DNA of 64,000 nucleotides from Actinoplanes teichomyceticus ATCC 31121 (GCF_003711105.1 NZ_CP023865.1:470001-534000); one strand, 5' to 3'. Shown: positions 1 through 12,847, counted from the first letter of the stretch. Notes: generated by a model from the letters alone, not told the origin. A program made the numbers and translations.

Positions 1-239
1 CGTGGAACGCGGGTCGGTGCGGCTGGAGTCTGGCGGTAAGCACCCTGTTGGGTATCTGAAAGAACAACCATGCCGGCGGTGCCGGTGTCCGGACTGAGGT
101 TCGGGGTTGGTCTTCAATGCCAGGCACGACCTGGTCTTCCATACCGGCTGTTTTGACAGTGCTGGTGGTTGATCGTGGTGGTTGTGGGTTGGTCGTTGGT
201 TGAGAATTGCACAGTGGACGCGAGCATCTTGTTTTCTGT
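1..239 (+). other. 16S-23S intergenic spacer (partial)
   Basis: This stretch directly precedes the 23S rRNA and is AT-richer than the surrounding protein genes. No tRNA cloverleaf is visible in it. The likely identity is the distal part of the internal transcribed spacer of an rRNA operon whose 16S gene lies outside the window. The sequence CACAGTGGACGC near 220 recurs in similar form (GCGTCCACTGTG) just after the 23S at about 3364, so the two flanks can pair into the usual 23S processing stem. Confidence 0.8.
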
Positions 240-3347
<3,108 letters not shown>

Positions 3348-3453
3348 CTATACTTTATGCTTAGCGTCCACTGTGTGATTCACAGCAAACGAACAACCAT
3401 CCCATGCTGCTGTTTGTGGTGTGTGGGTTGCTGGTTGTGGTTTCGCTGATGGC

Positions 3454-3573
3454 TGTTTCGGTGGTCATAGCGGAGGGGAAACGCCCGGTTACATTCCGAA
3501 CCCGGTAGCTAAGCCCTCCAGCGCCGATGGTACTGCACTCGGGAGGGTGTGGGAGAGTAGGACGCCGCCGGAC
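3454..3573 (+). rRNA. rrf: 5S ribosomal RNA
   Basis: About 120 nt, located 106 nt after the 23S. It starts GTTTCGGTGGTCATAGCGG, contains the conserved loop CATTCCGAACCCGG, and ends GGGAGAGTAGGACGCCGCC, whose 3' end pairs with the 5' end (with G-U pairs) to form helix I. It completes the rRNA operon. Confidence 0.96.
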
Positions 3574-3584
3574 TTAACGTTGAG

Positions 3585-3618
3585 AAAGGCCCACCCCGGA
3601 CGGGGTGGGCCTTTCTTC
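3585..3618 (+). terminator. Rho-independent terminator of the rRNA operon
   Basis: A 14-bp perfect stem (AAAGGCCCACCCCG, loop GA, CGGGGTGGGCCTTT) is followed by a T-containing run (CTTCGTTTCC). It lies 11 nt past the 5S gene, so it ends the rRNA transcript. Confidence 0.93.
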
Positions 3619-3757
3619 GTTTCCACGGACCGGCGAGCCTGTGTCCGGGACCGGCGGTACCGGGGTGCGGCTTGTGACTCCGGTCTCGGCCGGGCCACCG
3701 GAGGCCCGGGGCGGGCCCGCACCTCGCTGAGGCACCGGCGCCGAGGCGGTATGCTTC

Positions 3758-3846
3758 GGGTGGGCCGTGACTGGCGCGTTCGGATGGGTAACCATCGGGG
3801 AGCGGCTCCGTCATCTGTGACGACCTGCCGTGCGCCTGGGCCTCTT
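3758..3846 (+). promoter_or_regulatory. ZTP (pfl) riboswitch controlling glyA
   Basis: The hallmark blocks of the pfl/ZTP aptamer are present in order. The first is CCGTGACTGGCG (about 3765). The second is GGGTAACCATCGGGGAGCGG (about 3785), whose GGGGAGC segment is highly conserved in the family. The third is the distal TGCCGTGCGCCTGGGCC (about 3827), matching the conserved CCGCCTGGGC element. ZTP aptamers sense the purine intermediate ZMP/ZTP, which accumulates when 10-formyl-tetrahydrofolate is short, and glyA is a classic target. The aptamer ends about 22 nt before the start codon with RBS GGGAGG. No terminator is evident between them, so control may be translational. Confidence 0.88.
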
Positions 3847-3868
3847 CACGACGTGATAGGGAGGTCCC

Positions 3869-5293
3869 ATGACTGAGCTGAATGCCGAGTCCACCGCTTT
3901 CCGTTCCGCCCTCGAGGTGGTCCGTTCCGTCGATCCGCGCATCGCCGACGCGATCGCGAAGGAGCTGACCGACCAGCGCGAGTCGCTGAAGCTGATCGCG
4001 AGTGAGAACTACGCTTCTCCGGCTGTCCTGCTCGCCATGGGTAACTGGCTGTCCGACAAGTATGCCGAGGGCACCATCGGCCGTCGTTTCTACGCCGGCT
4101 GCCAGAACGTCGACACCGTCGAGTCGGTCGCCGTCGAGCACGCCAAGGCGCTGTTCGACGCGCCGTATGCGTACGTTCAGCCGCACTCCGGGATCGACGC
4201 GAACCTGGTGGCCTTCTGGGCGATCCTGGCCGACCGCGTCGAGGTGCCGTACCTGAAGAAGTTCGAGAAGCGGCAGATCAACGACCTGACCGACGCCGAG
4301 TGGGCCGAGCTGCGTCAGGCGTTCGGCAACCAGCGGCTGCTCGGCATGTCGCTGGACGCCGGCGGCCACCTCACCCACGGTTTCCGGCCGAACATCTCCG
4401 GCAAGATGTTCGACCAGCGCAGCTACGGCGTCGACCCGGCCACCGGCCAGATCGACTACAAGGCGCTGCTGGAGTCGGCCCGGGAGTTCAAGCCGGCGGT
4501 CATCGTCGGTGGGTACTCGGCGTACCCGCGGAAGGTGAACTTCGCGAAGATGCGCGAGATCGCCGACGAGGTGGGCGCCACCTTCATGGTGGACATGGCG
4601 CACTTCGCCGGGCTGGTCGCCGGTGGCGTCTTCACCGGTGACTTCAACCCGATCCCGCACGCGCACATCGTCACCACCACCACGCACAAGAGCCTGCGTG
4701 GCCCGCGCGGTGGCGCCGTGTTCTGCCAGCCGGAGCTGTCCGCACAGGTGGACCGCGGCTGCCCGATGGTGCTCGGTGGCCCGCTGCCGCACGTGATGGC
4801 GGCCAAGGCGATCGCGTTCGCCGAGGCCCGCCGGCCCGAGTTCGCGACGTACGCGCAGCAGATCGTGACCAACAGCCAGGCGCTGGCCGAGGGCCTGCTC
4901 AAGCGCGGTGTGCAGCTGGTCTCCGGAGGCACCGAGAACCACCTGGTGCTGATCGACGTGCACCCGTTCGGGCTGACCGGCCGCCAGGCCGAGCAGGCGC
5001 TGCTGGACAGCGGCATCGTCACCAACCGCAACGCGATCCCGTCGGACCCGAACGGCGCGTGGTACACGTCCGGCATCCGGATCGGCACCCCGGCGCTGAC
5101 CAGCCGTGGCCTGGGCGTCGCGGAGATGGACCAGATCGCCGAGCTGATTCACACGGTGCTGGCCGGGACCACGCCGGCCGCCGACTCGAAGGCGAAGTTC
5201 ACGCTGGACGCGGCGCTGGCCGACCGGGTGTCCAAGCAGGCGTCGGAACTGCTCGCGCCGTTCCCGCTGTACCCGAGCGTCGACCTGGGCTGA
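3869..5293 (+). CDS. glyA: Serine hydroxymethyltransferase
   Basis: 474 aa, PLP-dependent enzyme converting serine plus tetrahydrofolate to glycine plus 5,10-methylene-THF in the cytosol. The PLP-lysine motif [15 protein letters not shown] lies near residue 270, and an N-terminal substrate region ([27 protein letters not shown]) is evident. Length is slightly over the usual 415-430 aa, matching the longer actinobacterial form that carries an insert after the dimer region. The start is ATG after GGGAGG at 3860. It is monocistronic: a ZTP riboswitch lies upstream and a strong terminator follows. The riboswitch context independently supports the one-carbon role. Confidence 0.96.
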   Translation: MTELNAESTAFRSALEVVRSVDPRIADAIAKELTDQRESLKLIASENYASPAVLLAMGNWLSDKYAEGTIGRRFYAGCQNVDTVESVAVEHAKALFDAPYAYVQPHSGIDANLVAFWAILADRVEVPYLKKFEKRQINDLTDAEWAELRQAFGNQRLLGMSLDAGGHLTHGFRPNISGKMFDQRSYGVDPATGQIDYKALLESAREFKPAVIVGGYSAYPRKVNFAKMREIADEVGATFMVDMAHFAGLVAGGVFTGDFNPIPHAHIVTTTTHKSLRGPRGGAVFCQPELSAQVDRGCPMVLGGPLPHVMAAKAIAFAEARRPEFATYAQQIVTNSQALAEGLLKRGVQLVSGGTENHLVLIDVHPFGLTGRQAEQALLDSGIVTNRNAIPSDPNGAWYTSGIRIGTPALTSRGLGVAEMDQIAELIHTVLAGTTPAADSKAKFTLDAALADRVSKQASELLAPFPLYPSVDLG

Positions 5294-5306
5294 TCCCGCG
5301 ACGACC

Positions 5307-5346
5307 GGAACCCGCCGTCGCCCCGGCAAGGGGCACGGCGGGTTCC
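5307..5346 (+). terminator. Terminator downstream of glyA
   Basis: A 12-bp perfect stem, GGAACCCGCCGT (5307-5318) with ACGGCGGGTTCC (5335-5346), encloses a further CCCC/GGGG pairing. It starts 13 nt after the glyA stop. No strong U-tract follows, which is common in high-GC genomes. Confidence 0.8.
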
Positions 5347-5708
5347 GCGTTTCCGGGCCCGGAACGGGCGGTGGGTGGAGGCGCCGTGCGGCGGGCCAGA
5401 TGGTCACCTGCGGTGTAGATCCATGTTCGTACGTTATGGGTGTTGTGGCGAGAGTCAGCGTAACCGGTTCCGGAAGAGCTGTTATCACCACCGTGAATTC
5501 TCGTCATGCTCCCCGAGCCAAACGGCCTGAGCTGCGATGACGCCACGGTGACGGGTCGGGCGGGGTGATCTTCCGGGATGGCGGTACCGGTTCCGGAACC
5601 TCGCAACATTCTGGACATCGATCGGCAACAACTCTTAGCGTCGGGATCCGGGTGAGCGCTCTCCCACTCCATCCGATCCCCCTCCTCCCGTCCACCTAGG
5701 AGACCCCC
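5347..5708 (+). promoter_or_regulatory. Upstream region of the beta-helix gene with repeated motif and GAGCGCTC palindrome
   Basis: No gene is supported in these 362 bases. The sequence ACCGGTTCCGGAA occurs twice (about 5462 and 5587), roughly 125 bp apart. The 8-bp palindrome GAGCGCTC lies at 5654-5661. It is the core of many LacI-family operators in actinomycetes (the CebR consensus contains it), which would fit control of a secreted polysaccharide-active protein. RBS CTAGGAGA precedes the ATG at 5709. The operator assignment is inference. Confidence 0.4.
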
Positions 5709-7886
5709 ATGAGACGCTCCCGCTGGCGGAGCGGCACGATCGTCGGCGTCACGGCCACGGTCGTCGCCGGATATGCCGCGATAACGATGACCGGCGCGGC
5801 CGCCGCCGAGACCCTGCTGTCCCAGGGCAAACCCGCGACGGCCTCCTCCACCGAGGCGGCGGGCGCCTACAGCGCGGCCGAGGCCGTCGACGGCAACCTC
5901 GCCACCCGCTGGTCGTCCGCCTTCTCCGACCCGCAGTGGTTGCAGGTCGACCTGGGCAGCTCGAACGCCATCAGCCGGGTCGAGCTGAACTGGGAGAGCG
6001 CGGCGGCGAAGGCGTTCCAGATCCAGGTCTCGGACAATGCCTCGTCGTGGACCTCGATCTACTCGACCACGACGTCCACCGGCGGCAACCAGAGCCTGAC
6101 CGTCAACGGCACCGGCCGGTACGTCCGCATGTACGGCACCCAGCGGACCACCGGCTACGGCTACTCGCTGTTCGAGTTCAAGGTCTACGGTGGCTCCACC
6201 ACGCCGACCACTCCGCCGACCGGGCCGACCCTGCCCGGTGGGGGCAGCCTCGGCCCGCAGGTGACCGTCTTCGACCCGAGCATGTCGAGCGCGACCATCC
6301 AGGCCCAGGCCGACGCGATCTTCAAGCAGCAGGAGACGAACCAGTTCGGCACCCAGCGCAACCTGCTGGCGTTCAAGCCCGGCACCTACAACGGGCTGAA
6401 CATCCAGGTCGGCTTCAACACCTCAGTGATCGGTCTCGGGCAGAACCCGCAGGACGTCCGGATCAACGGCGACATCACCGTGGACGCCGGCTGGTTCCAG
6501 GGCAACGCCACCCAGAACTTCTGGCGCTCGGTGGAGAACATCTCGCTCTACCCGGTCAGTGGCGCCAACCGCTGGGCCGTGTCGCAGGCCGCGCCGTTCC
6601 GCCGGATGGACGTGCACGGCGACCTCAACCTGGCGCCGAACGGCTACGGCTGGGCGTCCGGCGGCTACATCGCCGACTCGCGGATCAGCGGCTCCGAGGG
6701 GCAGTACTCGCAGCAGCAGTGGTTCACCCGCAACAGCCAGATCGGCTCCAACACCAACGCGGTCTGGAACCAGACCTTCGTGGGTGTGCAGGGTGCTCCG
6801 GCGAGCAGCTTCCCCAACCCGCCGTACACCACGATCGGGCAGACCCCGGTGATCCGGGAGAAGCCGTACCTGTACCTCAACGGCGGCAACTACGCGGTCT
6901 TCGTCCCGAACCTGCAGACCAACTCGGCCGGGGTGAGCTGGGCGAACGGCAACACGCCGGGCACCAGCATCCCGCTCTCGCAGTTCTACGTGGCCAAGCC
7001 GGGTGACTCCGCGGCGACGATCAACCAGGCGCTGGCCCAGGGCCTCAACCTGATCTTCCAGCCGGGCGTGTACCACGTGAACCAGACGATCAACGTGACC
7101 CGGGCGAACACCGTGGTGATGGGCCTCGGCTACGCGACCATCATCCCGGACAACGGCGTCACCCCGATGCAGGTGGCCGACGTGGACGGTGTGAAGATCG
7201 CCGGCCTGCTCTTCGACGCGGGCACCACCAATTCGGCGAATCTCCTGGTGATCGGCCCGAACGGGTCGTCGGCGAACCACGCCGCGAACCCGATCACGGT
7301 GCAGGACGTGTTCTTCCGGATCGGCGGCTCGATCGCCGGCAAGGCCACCAACAGCCTGCTGGTGAACAGCAACAACACGATCATCGACCACATCTGGGCG
7401 TGGCGGGCCGACCACGGCAACGCCGGCACCTACGGCTGGACCGTCAACACGGCCGACACCGGCCTGATCGTCAACGGGCAGAACGTGACGGCGTACGGGC
7501 TGTTCGTCGAGCACTACCAGAAGTACGAGGTGATCTGGAACGGCAACGGCGGCCGGACCTACTTCCTGCAGAACGAGCAGCCGTACGACCCGCCGTCGCA
7601 GGCGGCCTGGCGCAGCGGGGCCAAGGGGTACGCGGCGTACAAGGTGGCCGATGCGGTGACCGACCACGAGGCGTGGGCACTGGGCAGCTACTGCTACTTC
7701 AACGTGGACCCGACCATCCACTCGGACCGCGGCTTCGAGGTGCCGGTGAACTCCGGCGTCAAGCTGCACAACCTGCTGACCGTGTCGCTGGGCGGCAACG
7801 GCGTGATCGACCACGTCGTCAACAACACCGGCGGGCCGGCGCAGGGGACGGCGACCGTACCGTCGTACCTGGTCAGCTTCAACTGA
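5709..7886 (+). CDS. Secreted discoidin (F5/8 type C) plus beta-helix protein, putative glycoside hydrolase
   Basis: 725 aa. Residues 1-36 form a signal peptide (RRSRWRSGTIVGV, cleavage near AAAAE). Residues about 38-160 form an F5/8 type C (CBM32-like) domain with A-VDGNLATRWSS and QWLQVDLGS signatures. A Pro/Thr linker (TTPTTPPTGPT) follows, then about 540 residues rich in Asn/Gly turns typical of a right-handed parallel beta-helix (NTVVMGLGYATIIPDNG, VDGVKIAGLLFDAG). The family is widespread in Streptomyces and Micromonosporaceae. The architecture suggests an extracellular glucan- or other polysaccharide-degrading enzyme of GH55/GH87-like fold, but no catalytic pair can be assigned with certainty. 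It is monocistronic, with its own terminator. Confidence 0.75.
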   Translation: MRRSRWRSGTIVGVTATVVAGYAAITMTGAAAAETLLSQGKPATASSTEAAGAYSAAEAVDGNLATRWSSAFSDPQWLQVDLGSSNAISRVELNWESAAAKAFQIQVSDNASSWTSIYSTTTSTGGNQSLTVNGTGRYVRMYGTQRTTGYGYSLFEFKVYGGSTTPTTPPTGPTLPGGGSLGPQVTVFDPSMSSATIQAQADAIFKQQETNQFGTQRNLLAFKPGTYNGLNIQVGFNTSVIGLGQNPQDVRINGDITVDAGWFQGNATQNFWRSVENISLYPVSGANRWAVSQAAPFRRMDVHGDLNLAPNGYGWASGGYIADSRISGSEGQYSQQQWFTRNSQIGSNTNAVWNQTFVGVQGAPASSFPNPPYTTIGQTPVIREKPYLYLNGGNYAVFVPNLQTNSAGVSWANGNTPGTSIPLSQFYVAKPGDSAATINQALAQGLNLIFQPGVYHVNQTINVTRANTVVMGLGYATIIPDNGVTPMQVADVDGVKIAGLLFDAGTTNSANLLVIGPNGSSANHAANPITVQDVFFRIGGSIAGKATNSLLVNSNNTIIDHIWAWRADHGNAGTYGWTVNTADTGLIVNGQNVTAYGLFVEHYQKYEVIWNGNGGRTYFLQNEQPYDPPSQAAWRSGAKGYAAYKVADAVTDHEAWALGSYCYFNVDPTIHSDRGFEVPVNSGVKLHNLLTVSLGGNGVIDHVVNNTGGPAQGTATVPSYLVSFN

Positions 7887-7902
7887 TCAACCCCGGACAG
7901 GC

Positions 7903-7947
7903 CGAAGGCCGCCGGTCGCGCCCGACAAGCGCGACCGGCGGCCTTCG
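7903..7947 (+). terminator. Terminator downstream of the beta-helix gene
   Basis: Long perfect stem, CGAAGGCCGCCGGTCGCG with CGCGACCGGCGGCCTTCG, separated by a short loop (CCCGACAAG), 16 nt after the stop codon. Confidence 0.88.
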
Positions 7948-7981
7948 CCGCGTGTGCGGACCGTCAGGCGTCGCGCCATCT

Positions 7982-8023
7982 TTATCCACAACGTTGTGCA
8001 CAGGTTCGGGCCAGTTATCCACA
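7982..8023 (+). promoter_or_regulatory. Cluster of three DnaA-box-like nonamers
   Basis: TTATCCACA at 7982-7990, TTGTGCACA at 7994-8002 and TTATCCACA at 8015-8023, all in the same orientation within 42 bp. TTATCCACA is the perfect consensus DnaA box. The cluster lies between a terminator and a TetR gene, far from any visible dnaA/dnaN, so it is not evidently the chromosomal origin. It could titrate DnaA or regulate the adjacent gene. Confidence 0.55.
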
Positions 8024-8062
8024 GGGTGGCGACGCGGCGGAGCGCGTCGCCACCGGTCGCGG

Positions 8063-8078
8063 CTACTCAATTGTGTAG
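8063..8078 (+). promoter_or_regulatory. Probable TetR autoregulatory operator
   Basis: CTACTCAATTGTGTAG is a 16-bp near-perfect palindrome (14 of 16 positions symmetric, centre AATT). It lies 12 bp upstream of the GTG start of the TetR gene, next to AT-rich TAGCCTATACG that could be the -10 element. The AT-rich palindrome in GC-rich surroundings and its position suggest autorepression of the tetR-ABC operon. Confidence 0.6.
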
Positions 8079-8090
8079 TAGCCTATACGC

Positions 8091-8705
8091 GTGAGTAGTA
8101 CCAGCGACCTGACCGCGCGGGCCCGCATCCGGGACGCCGCCATCGCCCTCTTCGCCGAGCGCGGCATCGCCGGCGCGACGATCCGGGACATCGCGCAGGC
8201 CGCCGGCGTCTCCTCCGGCCTGCTGCGGCACCACTTCGGATCCAAGGAGGGGCTGCGCGACGCCTGCGACGAGTGGGTGCTCAACCGGGTCGCCGAGGTG
8301 CAGCTGCGGTTCGCCGAGACCCAGCTGCTCGGCGCGCTCCCGCCGGACATGATGAGCCTGCAGAGCTACCTGGTGCGCTCGCTGATGGACGGCTCGCCGA
8401 CCGGGCGGGCGATGTTCGCGCAGTCCATCGAGCGAGGTCAGGTCTGGCTGGAGAAGGCCGGGATCGACAGCACCGACCCGCACGCCTTCGTCGCGGTCGT
8501 CGCCGCCATGAAGATGGGCATGTTCCTGATGCGTGACCAGCTCACCGACGTCCTCGGCGAGGACGTCAGCGTGATGCCGGGCTGGCTGCGCATGGTCCGC
8601 GCCTCGGTGGAGATCTTCAGCCAGCCGCTGCTCACCCCGGAACAGGCCGACCAGGCCAGGAAGGCGCTGGATCGGCTCGCACTCCACGAAGGGGAGCTGC
8701 CATGA
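8091..8705 (+). CDS. TetR/AcrR family transcriptional regulator
   Basis: 204 aa. An N-terminal TetR helix-turn-helix spans residues about 8-55 ([24 protein letters not shown] then [18 protein letters not shown]). The ligand-binding C-terminal half is divergent. GTG start; the operator candidate is only 12 bp upstream, suggesting a short or absent 5' UTR. The stop overlaps the following ABC ATPase start by 4 bp (ATGA), so regulator and exporter form one translationally coupled operon. The likely role is to repress its own drug- or metabolite-efflux operon; the inducer is unknown. Confidence 0.92.
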   Translation: MSSTSDLTARARIRDAAIALFAERGIAGATIRDIAQAAGVSSGLLRHHFGSKEGLRDACDEWVLNRVAEVQLRFAETQLLGALPPDMMSLQSYLVRSLMDGSPTGRAMFAQSIERGQVWLEKAGIDSTDPHAFVAVVAAMKMGMFLMRDQLTDVLGEDVSVMPGWLRMVRASVEIFSQPLLTPEQADQARKALDRLALHEGELP

Positions 8706-9595
8706 CCGAGGCCATCGACGCCACGGGTCTGCTCAAGCGGTTCGGCAAGGTCACCGCCCTGGACGGGCTCGACCTGCGGGTACGGACCGGCGAGGTGCAC
8801 GGGTTCCTCGGCCCGAACGGGGCCGGCAAGACCACCACGATCCGCATCCTGCTCGGTCTGACCCGCAGCGACGGCGGGCGGGTGCGGCTGCTCGGAGGCG
8901 ACCCGTGGGCCGACGCGACACCACTGCACCAACGCCTGGCGTACGTGCCGGGCGACGTCACCTTCTGGCCGAACCTCACCGGGGGTGAGGTGATCGACCT
9001 GCTCGGGCGGTTGCGCGGCGGCCTGGACCGGCGACGGCGGGATGACCTGATCGACCGGTTCCAGCTCGACCCGCGCAAGAAGGGGCGGACGTACTCCAAG
9101 GGCAACCGGCAGAAGGTGGCGCTGATCGCCGCGCTCGCCTCCGACGTCGAGCTGCTCCTGCTGGACGAGCCCACCTCCGGGCTGGACCCGCTGATGGAGG
9201 CGGCGTTCCGGGACGTGATCCTGCAGGAGAAGCGCCGCGGCGACCGTACCGTGCTGCTGTCCAGCCACATCCTGGCCGAAGTCGAGGCGCTCTGCGACCG
9301 GTTGACGATCATCCGCGACGGCCGGGCGGTGGAGACCGGCACGCTCGACGACCTGCGCCACCTGACCCGGACCACGATCCGCGCCGAGCTGACCGGCCCG
9401 GTCGACGGGCTGGCCGGCATCTCCGGAGTACACGACCTGGCCACCGCGGACGGCCGAGTGGCCTTCGACGTGGACGCCGACGCGCTGGAGCCGGCGCTGA
9501 GGTCGCTGCTGGCCGCCGGGGTGCGCAGCCTGGTGAGCCAGCCGCCCTCGCTGGAGGAGCTGTTCCTGCGGCACTACGCCCGGAGCGGGCGATGA
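8702..9595 (+). CDS. ABC exporter ATP-binding protein (antibiotic/drug type)
   Basis: 297 aa. Walker [11 protein letters not shown] near residue 37. The signature is degenerate ([15 protein letters not shown] rather than LSGGQ). Walker B and D-loop [13 protein letters not shown] near residue 155; the switch His is in LLSSHILAE. Length and C-terminal extension match the DrrA-like cytosolic ATPases that pair with ABC-2 permeases. It overlaps both neighbours by 4 bp. It presumably energises the permease encoded next. Confidence 0.93.
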   Translation: MTEAIDATGLLKRFGKVTALDGLDLRVRTGEVHGFLGPNGAGKTTTIRILLGLTRSDGGRVRLLGGDPWADATPLHQRLAYVPGDVTFWPNLTGGEVIDLLGRLRGGLDRRRRDDLIDRFQLDPRKKGRTYSKGNRQKVALIAALASDVELLLLDEPTSGLDPLMEAAFRDVILQEKRRGDRTVLLSSHILAEVEALCDRLTIIRDGRAVETGTLDDLRHLTRTTIRAELTGPVDGLAGISGVHDLATADGRVAFDVDADALEPALRSLLAAGVRSLVSQPPSLEELFLRHYARSGR

Positions 9596-11163
9596 CCGGC
9601 GCCGGCCGCCTGCTGTGGCTCGTCCTGCGCCGCGACCGGGTGGTGCTGCCGATCTGGGTGTTCGGGCTGGGCGTCATGCCGGCGCTGTCCGTGGCCGGCT
9701 TCGACTCGATCTTCGCCACCGACGCCGAGCGCGTGCAGTACGCCCGGGTCAGCGCGTCCAGCGCGGGCTTCGTCGGGCTCTACGGCCCGCTGCACGGCGA
9801 CAGTCTCGGCGAGCTGGTGGTCTGGCGGGCCGGCTTCATCCCGGTGATGGTGGCGCTGATGGCTCTGCTCACCGTGATCCGGCACACCCGGGCCGACGAG
9901 GAGGCCGGGCGCACCGAGCTGATCCGGGCCACCGCCGTCGGCCGGTACGCCCCGCTGGTCGCCGCGCTGCTGGCCACCGCGCTGGCCTGCGTGGCGCTGG
10001 GCCTGGTGGTGGCCGGCTCGATGATCGCCACGGGGCTGCCGGGCGGCGGATCGGTGGCGCTCGGCGTGGTGTTCACCCTCAACGGCTGGTTCTTCGCCGG
10101 CGTGGCGGCGATCGCCGCGCAGCTGACCGGCAGCGCCCGGGGCGCCCGGGCGGTCGCGGTGCTGGTGCTCGGCGTGGCGTACGTGCTGCGGCTGGGCGGG
10201 GACATCGCCGCGCTCGGTGACGGTCGGCTCTCCTGGCTGTCCTCGCTGTCCCCGATCGGCTGGCTGCAGCGCGTCTTCCCGTACGGCGAGAACGCCTGGT
10301 GGCCCGCCGTCCCGGTGCTGCTGGCCGCGGTGGCGGCCGCCACCGCGGCCGCCCGGCTGCTCGCCGGCCGGGGCCTGGGCGCCGGCCTGTTCGCGTCGCG
10401 CCCCGGGCCGGCGGGCGCCGGTGCGCGGCTGTCCTCCCCGCTCGGCCTGGCCTGGCGGCTGCACCGGGGGCTGCTGTGCGGCTGGACCGCCGGGTTCGCG
10501 GCGCTCGGCCTGGTCTTCGGCGCGGTGGGCGGCAGCGTGGCGCAGCTCGCCGAGGGCAGTGGCGGGATCAACGAGATGTTCAGCGAGCTGGGCGGGGCGG
10601 GGCCGGTCACCGACGCGTACTTCGCCACCGTCGCCACGATGTGCGGGGTGATCGTCTCGCTCTACGCCGTGCAGGCCGCCCTGCGGGTGCGCGACGAGGA
10701 GCAGAACGGGCACGCCGAGCTGATCCTGGCCACCAGCGTGCGACGTACCTCCTGGGCCGCCGGCCACCTGCTGTTCGCCCTGCTCGGGCCGGCGCTGGCG
10801 CTGCTCGCCGAGGGTGCGCTGGCCGGGGCGGCGTACGGCGAGCTCACCCCGGTCCTGGGCGCCACGATGATCCAGCTGCCGGCGGTGTGGGTGCTGGCCG
10901 GCGTGACCGTGCTGCTGGTCGGGGTGCTGCCCCGGCTGGCCCCGGTGGCCTGGGGCGCGGTCGCGCTGTGCCTGGTGCTGCTCCTGGTCGGCGGGCTGCT
11001 CGGGCTCCACCAGTGGGTGCTGGACCTCTCGCCGTTCACCCATGTGCCGCAGCTGCCGGCGGCCGGCTTCCACGCCGTACCGGTGATGGTGCTGACCCTG
11101 ACCGCGGCCGCCCTCGGCGTGGCCGGGCTGGCCGCCCTGCGCCGCCGGGACATCCCCGCGTGA
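9592..11163 (+). CDS. ABC-2 type permease, polyketide-antibiotic exporter-like
   Basis: 523 aa, strongly hydrophobic with about 12 predicted transmembrane segments in two similar halves, each with a conserved cytosolic segment ([22 protein letters not shown] near 100 and [19 protein letters not shown] near 370). The internal repeat and DEE-G-EL motifs are characteristic of the family annotated as exporters of polyketide antibiotics. It sits in the inner membrane as partner of the preceding ATPase. Its substrate cannot be predicted. Confidence 0.88.
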   Translation: MTGAGRLLWLVLRRDRVVLPIWVFGLGVMPALSVAGFDSIFATDAERVQYARVSASSAGFVGLYGPLHGDSLGELVVWRAGFIPVMVALMALLTVIRHTRADEEAGRTELIRATAVGRYAPLVAALLATALACVALGLVVAGSMIATGLPGGGSVALGVVFTLNGWFFAGVAAIAAQLTGSARGARAVAVLVLGVAYVLRLGGDIAALGDGRLSWLSSLSPIGWLQRVFPYGENAWWPAVPVLLAAVAAATAAARLLAGRGLGAGLFASRPGPAGAGARLSSPLGLAWRLHRGLLCGWTAGFAALGLVFGAVGGSVAQLAEGSGGINEMFSELGGAGPVTDAYFATVATMCGVIVSLYAVQAALRVRDEEQNGHAELILATSVRRTSWAAGHLLFALLGPALALLAEGALAGAAYGELTPVLGATMIQLPAVWVLAGVTVLLVGVLPRLAPVAWGAVALCLVLLLVGGLLGLHQWVLDLSPFTHVPQLPAAGFHAVPVMVLTLTAAALGVAGLAALRRRDIPA

Positions 11164-11164
11164 G

Positions 11165-11192
11165 CCGGCCGGCGGCGCGCGCCGCCGGCCGG
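11165..11192. terminator. Bidirectional terminator between convergent genes
   Basis: A 28-bp perfect palindrome, CCGGCCGGCGGCGC followed directly by its complement, sits between the permease stop and the convergent antiporter stop. It can form a hairpin from either transcript. Confidence 0.7.
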
Positions 11193-11197
11193 TCGGC

Positions 11198-12847
11198 TCA
11201 GCTCTTCGGCCGCTGCGGCAGGACCAGTTCCTCGTGGTCCAGCTCGCGGTTGAGCACCCGCAGGTTCTCGTCGTCCAGCCGGCCGGCGTCCCGCCACCGC
11301 AGCAGCTCCTCGCGTTCGGCGTCGATCACCGCCTGGCGCACCATCAGCGCGGCCTCGTACTGCGGCGACGGGGGCGGCTCCGGCGAGTCGGCCTGCTCCA
11401 GCGCGTTCAGCCGGTGCCGGTAGCGGTCGAGGCGGATCTGCAGCTGCCGGCGCATCGTCTCCATCGCCTCGTTCTCGATGTTGTCGTGCTGTTCGAGCTG
11501 GATGTCGTCGAGCCGGTTGAGCGCGGCACGGACCGCCGCCGAGCGGGCCTCGTTGCGCAGCCGCGCCTTGTCGGTCTGGTTGGCGCGCAGGCCGAGCCAT
11601 TTGACCAGCGGCGCGAAGGTGAGACCCTGACCGATCAGGGTCACCAGCACCACCGCGAACGCGCAGAACGCCAGCAGGTTGCGGTTGGGGAAGTCGGCCG
11701 GAAGGCTGTAGACCGCGGCGAGCGTGATCACGCCACGGGTGCCGGCCCAGCTCAGCACCGCGGACTCCCGGCCGCTGAGGGACATCTCCCGGCGCCTGCC
11801 GGCGGGCAGCTCCGGGTCCTGCTCGTCGTCCTGGCCGCCCAGACGGGTGTGCAGCGAGCGGGGCAGCAGCTGGGTCAGCACCAGCCAGAGCGGGCGCAGC
11901 AGCAGCACCACGCCGAGCGTGACGCTCACCGCGATCACGATGGTGCTGGTGTCGTAGGCGCGCAGCCCCTCCAGCACGGTCCGCATCTGCTGGCCGATCA
12001 GCAGGAAGACCACGCCCTCCAGCAGGAAGTCGATCAGCCGCCAGACCGCGCTGGTCTGCAGGCGGCTGGCGCCGGTGGCGTACCGCGGGGTGTCGTGCCC
12101 GATGATCAGGCCGGCCACCACCACCGCCAGCACGCCGGAGACGTGCCCCCACTCGGCCAGCGAGTACGCGGCGAGCGGGGTGGCCAGCGACACCGCGTTG
12201 GCCGACAGCGGGTCGGCGCGCAACACCCGCAGGAACCGGACGGCGTAGGCGACCGCCCAGCCGACCAGCACACCGCCGGCGGCGACCAGGACGAACTCGC
12301 CGACCGTGGCCTTGACCGAGAAGTGCTCCTCGCCGGTGGCCACGTCGCTGGCCACCAGCAGGATGGTGAGCGCGGTCGCGTCGTTGAGCAGGCCCTCGCC
12401 CTGGATCAGCGTGACCAGGTTGGTCGGCAGGCCGGCCTTGCGCCCCACCGCCAGCGCGGCGACCGGGTCGGGCGGGGCCACCGCGGCGCCCAGGGCGATG
12501 CCCGCGGCCAGCGTCACTCCGGTCACGAACAGCGAGAACCCGAGACCGACCAGGACCGCGGTGGCGATCACCAGGGCCACCGACAGGCTGATCACGGTAC
12601 GCATGTTGCGCCGGATGTCGAGCAGCGACGAGTCGAGCGCCGCGTTGTAGAGCAGCGGCGGCAGGATGAACGTGAGTATCAGGTCCGGTTCCAGCTCGAT
12701 GTTGTCACCGGGAAGGTAGGCATAGGTGATGCCGGCGATGGTCAGCAGGACAGCGGCGGGTAGGCCGGTCTTCCCGGTGATCCAGTGCACCACCACGATG
12801 ACCGCGATGGCGCCCAGACCGAGAAGAAGGGTCTCCTCGTGGCTCAT
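11198..12847 (-). CDS. Na+/H+ antiporter, CPA1 family
   Basis: 549 aa. The first ~400 residues contain about 12 hydrophobic helices, with the CPA1 signatures GAAVAPPDPVAALAVGRK (unwound helix region, ion-binding DP) and GEGLLNDATALTILLVASD (Asn-Asp pair). The last ~150 residues are cytosolic and charged, with a coiled-coil-like stretch (EQHDNIENEAMETMRRQLQ). It exchanges cytoplasmic Na+ (or K+) for protons for pH and sodium homeostasis. The start is ATG at 12847. The gene stands alone, convergent with the ABC exporter. Confidence 0.93.
   Translation of the reverse strand: MSHEETLLLGLGAIAVIVVVHWITGKTGLPAAVLLTIAGITYAYLPGDNIELEPDLILTFILPPLLYNAALDSSLLDIRRNMRTVISLSVALVIATAVLVGLGFSLFVTGVTLAAGIALGAAVAPPDPVAALAVGRKAGLPTNLVTLIQGEGLLNDATALTILLVASDVATGEEHFSVKATVGEFVLVAAGGVLVGWAVAYAVRFLRVLRADPLSANAVSLATPLAAYSLAEWGHVSGVLAVVVAGLIIGHDTPRYATGASRLQTSAVWRLIDFLLEGVVFLLIGQQMRTVLEGLRAYDTSTIVIAVSVTLGVVLLLRPLWLVLTQLLPRSLHTRLGGQDDEQDPELPAGRRREMSLSGRESAVLSWAGTRGVITLAAVYSLPADFPNRNLLAFCAFAVVLVTLIGQGLTFAPLVKWLGLRANQTDKARLRNEARSAAVRAALNRLDDIQLEQHDNIENEAMETMRRQLQIRLDRYRHRLNALEQADSPEPPPSPQYEAALMVRQAVIDAEREELLRWRDAGRLDDENLRVLNRELDHEELVLPQRPKS

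Noticed and set aside
3509..5491. 660-codon minus-strand frame opposite glyA
   Set aside because: High-GC shadow of glyA; Arg/Gly/Val-rich composition and no RBS, while the plus strand encodes clear SHMT motifs.
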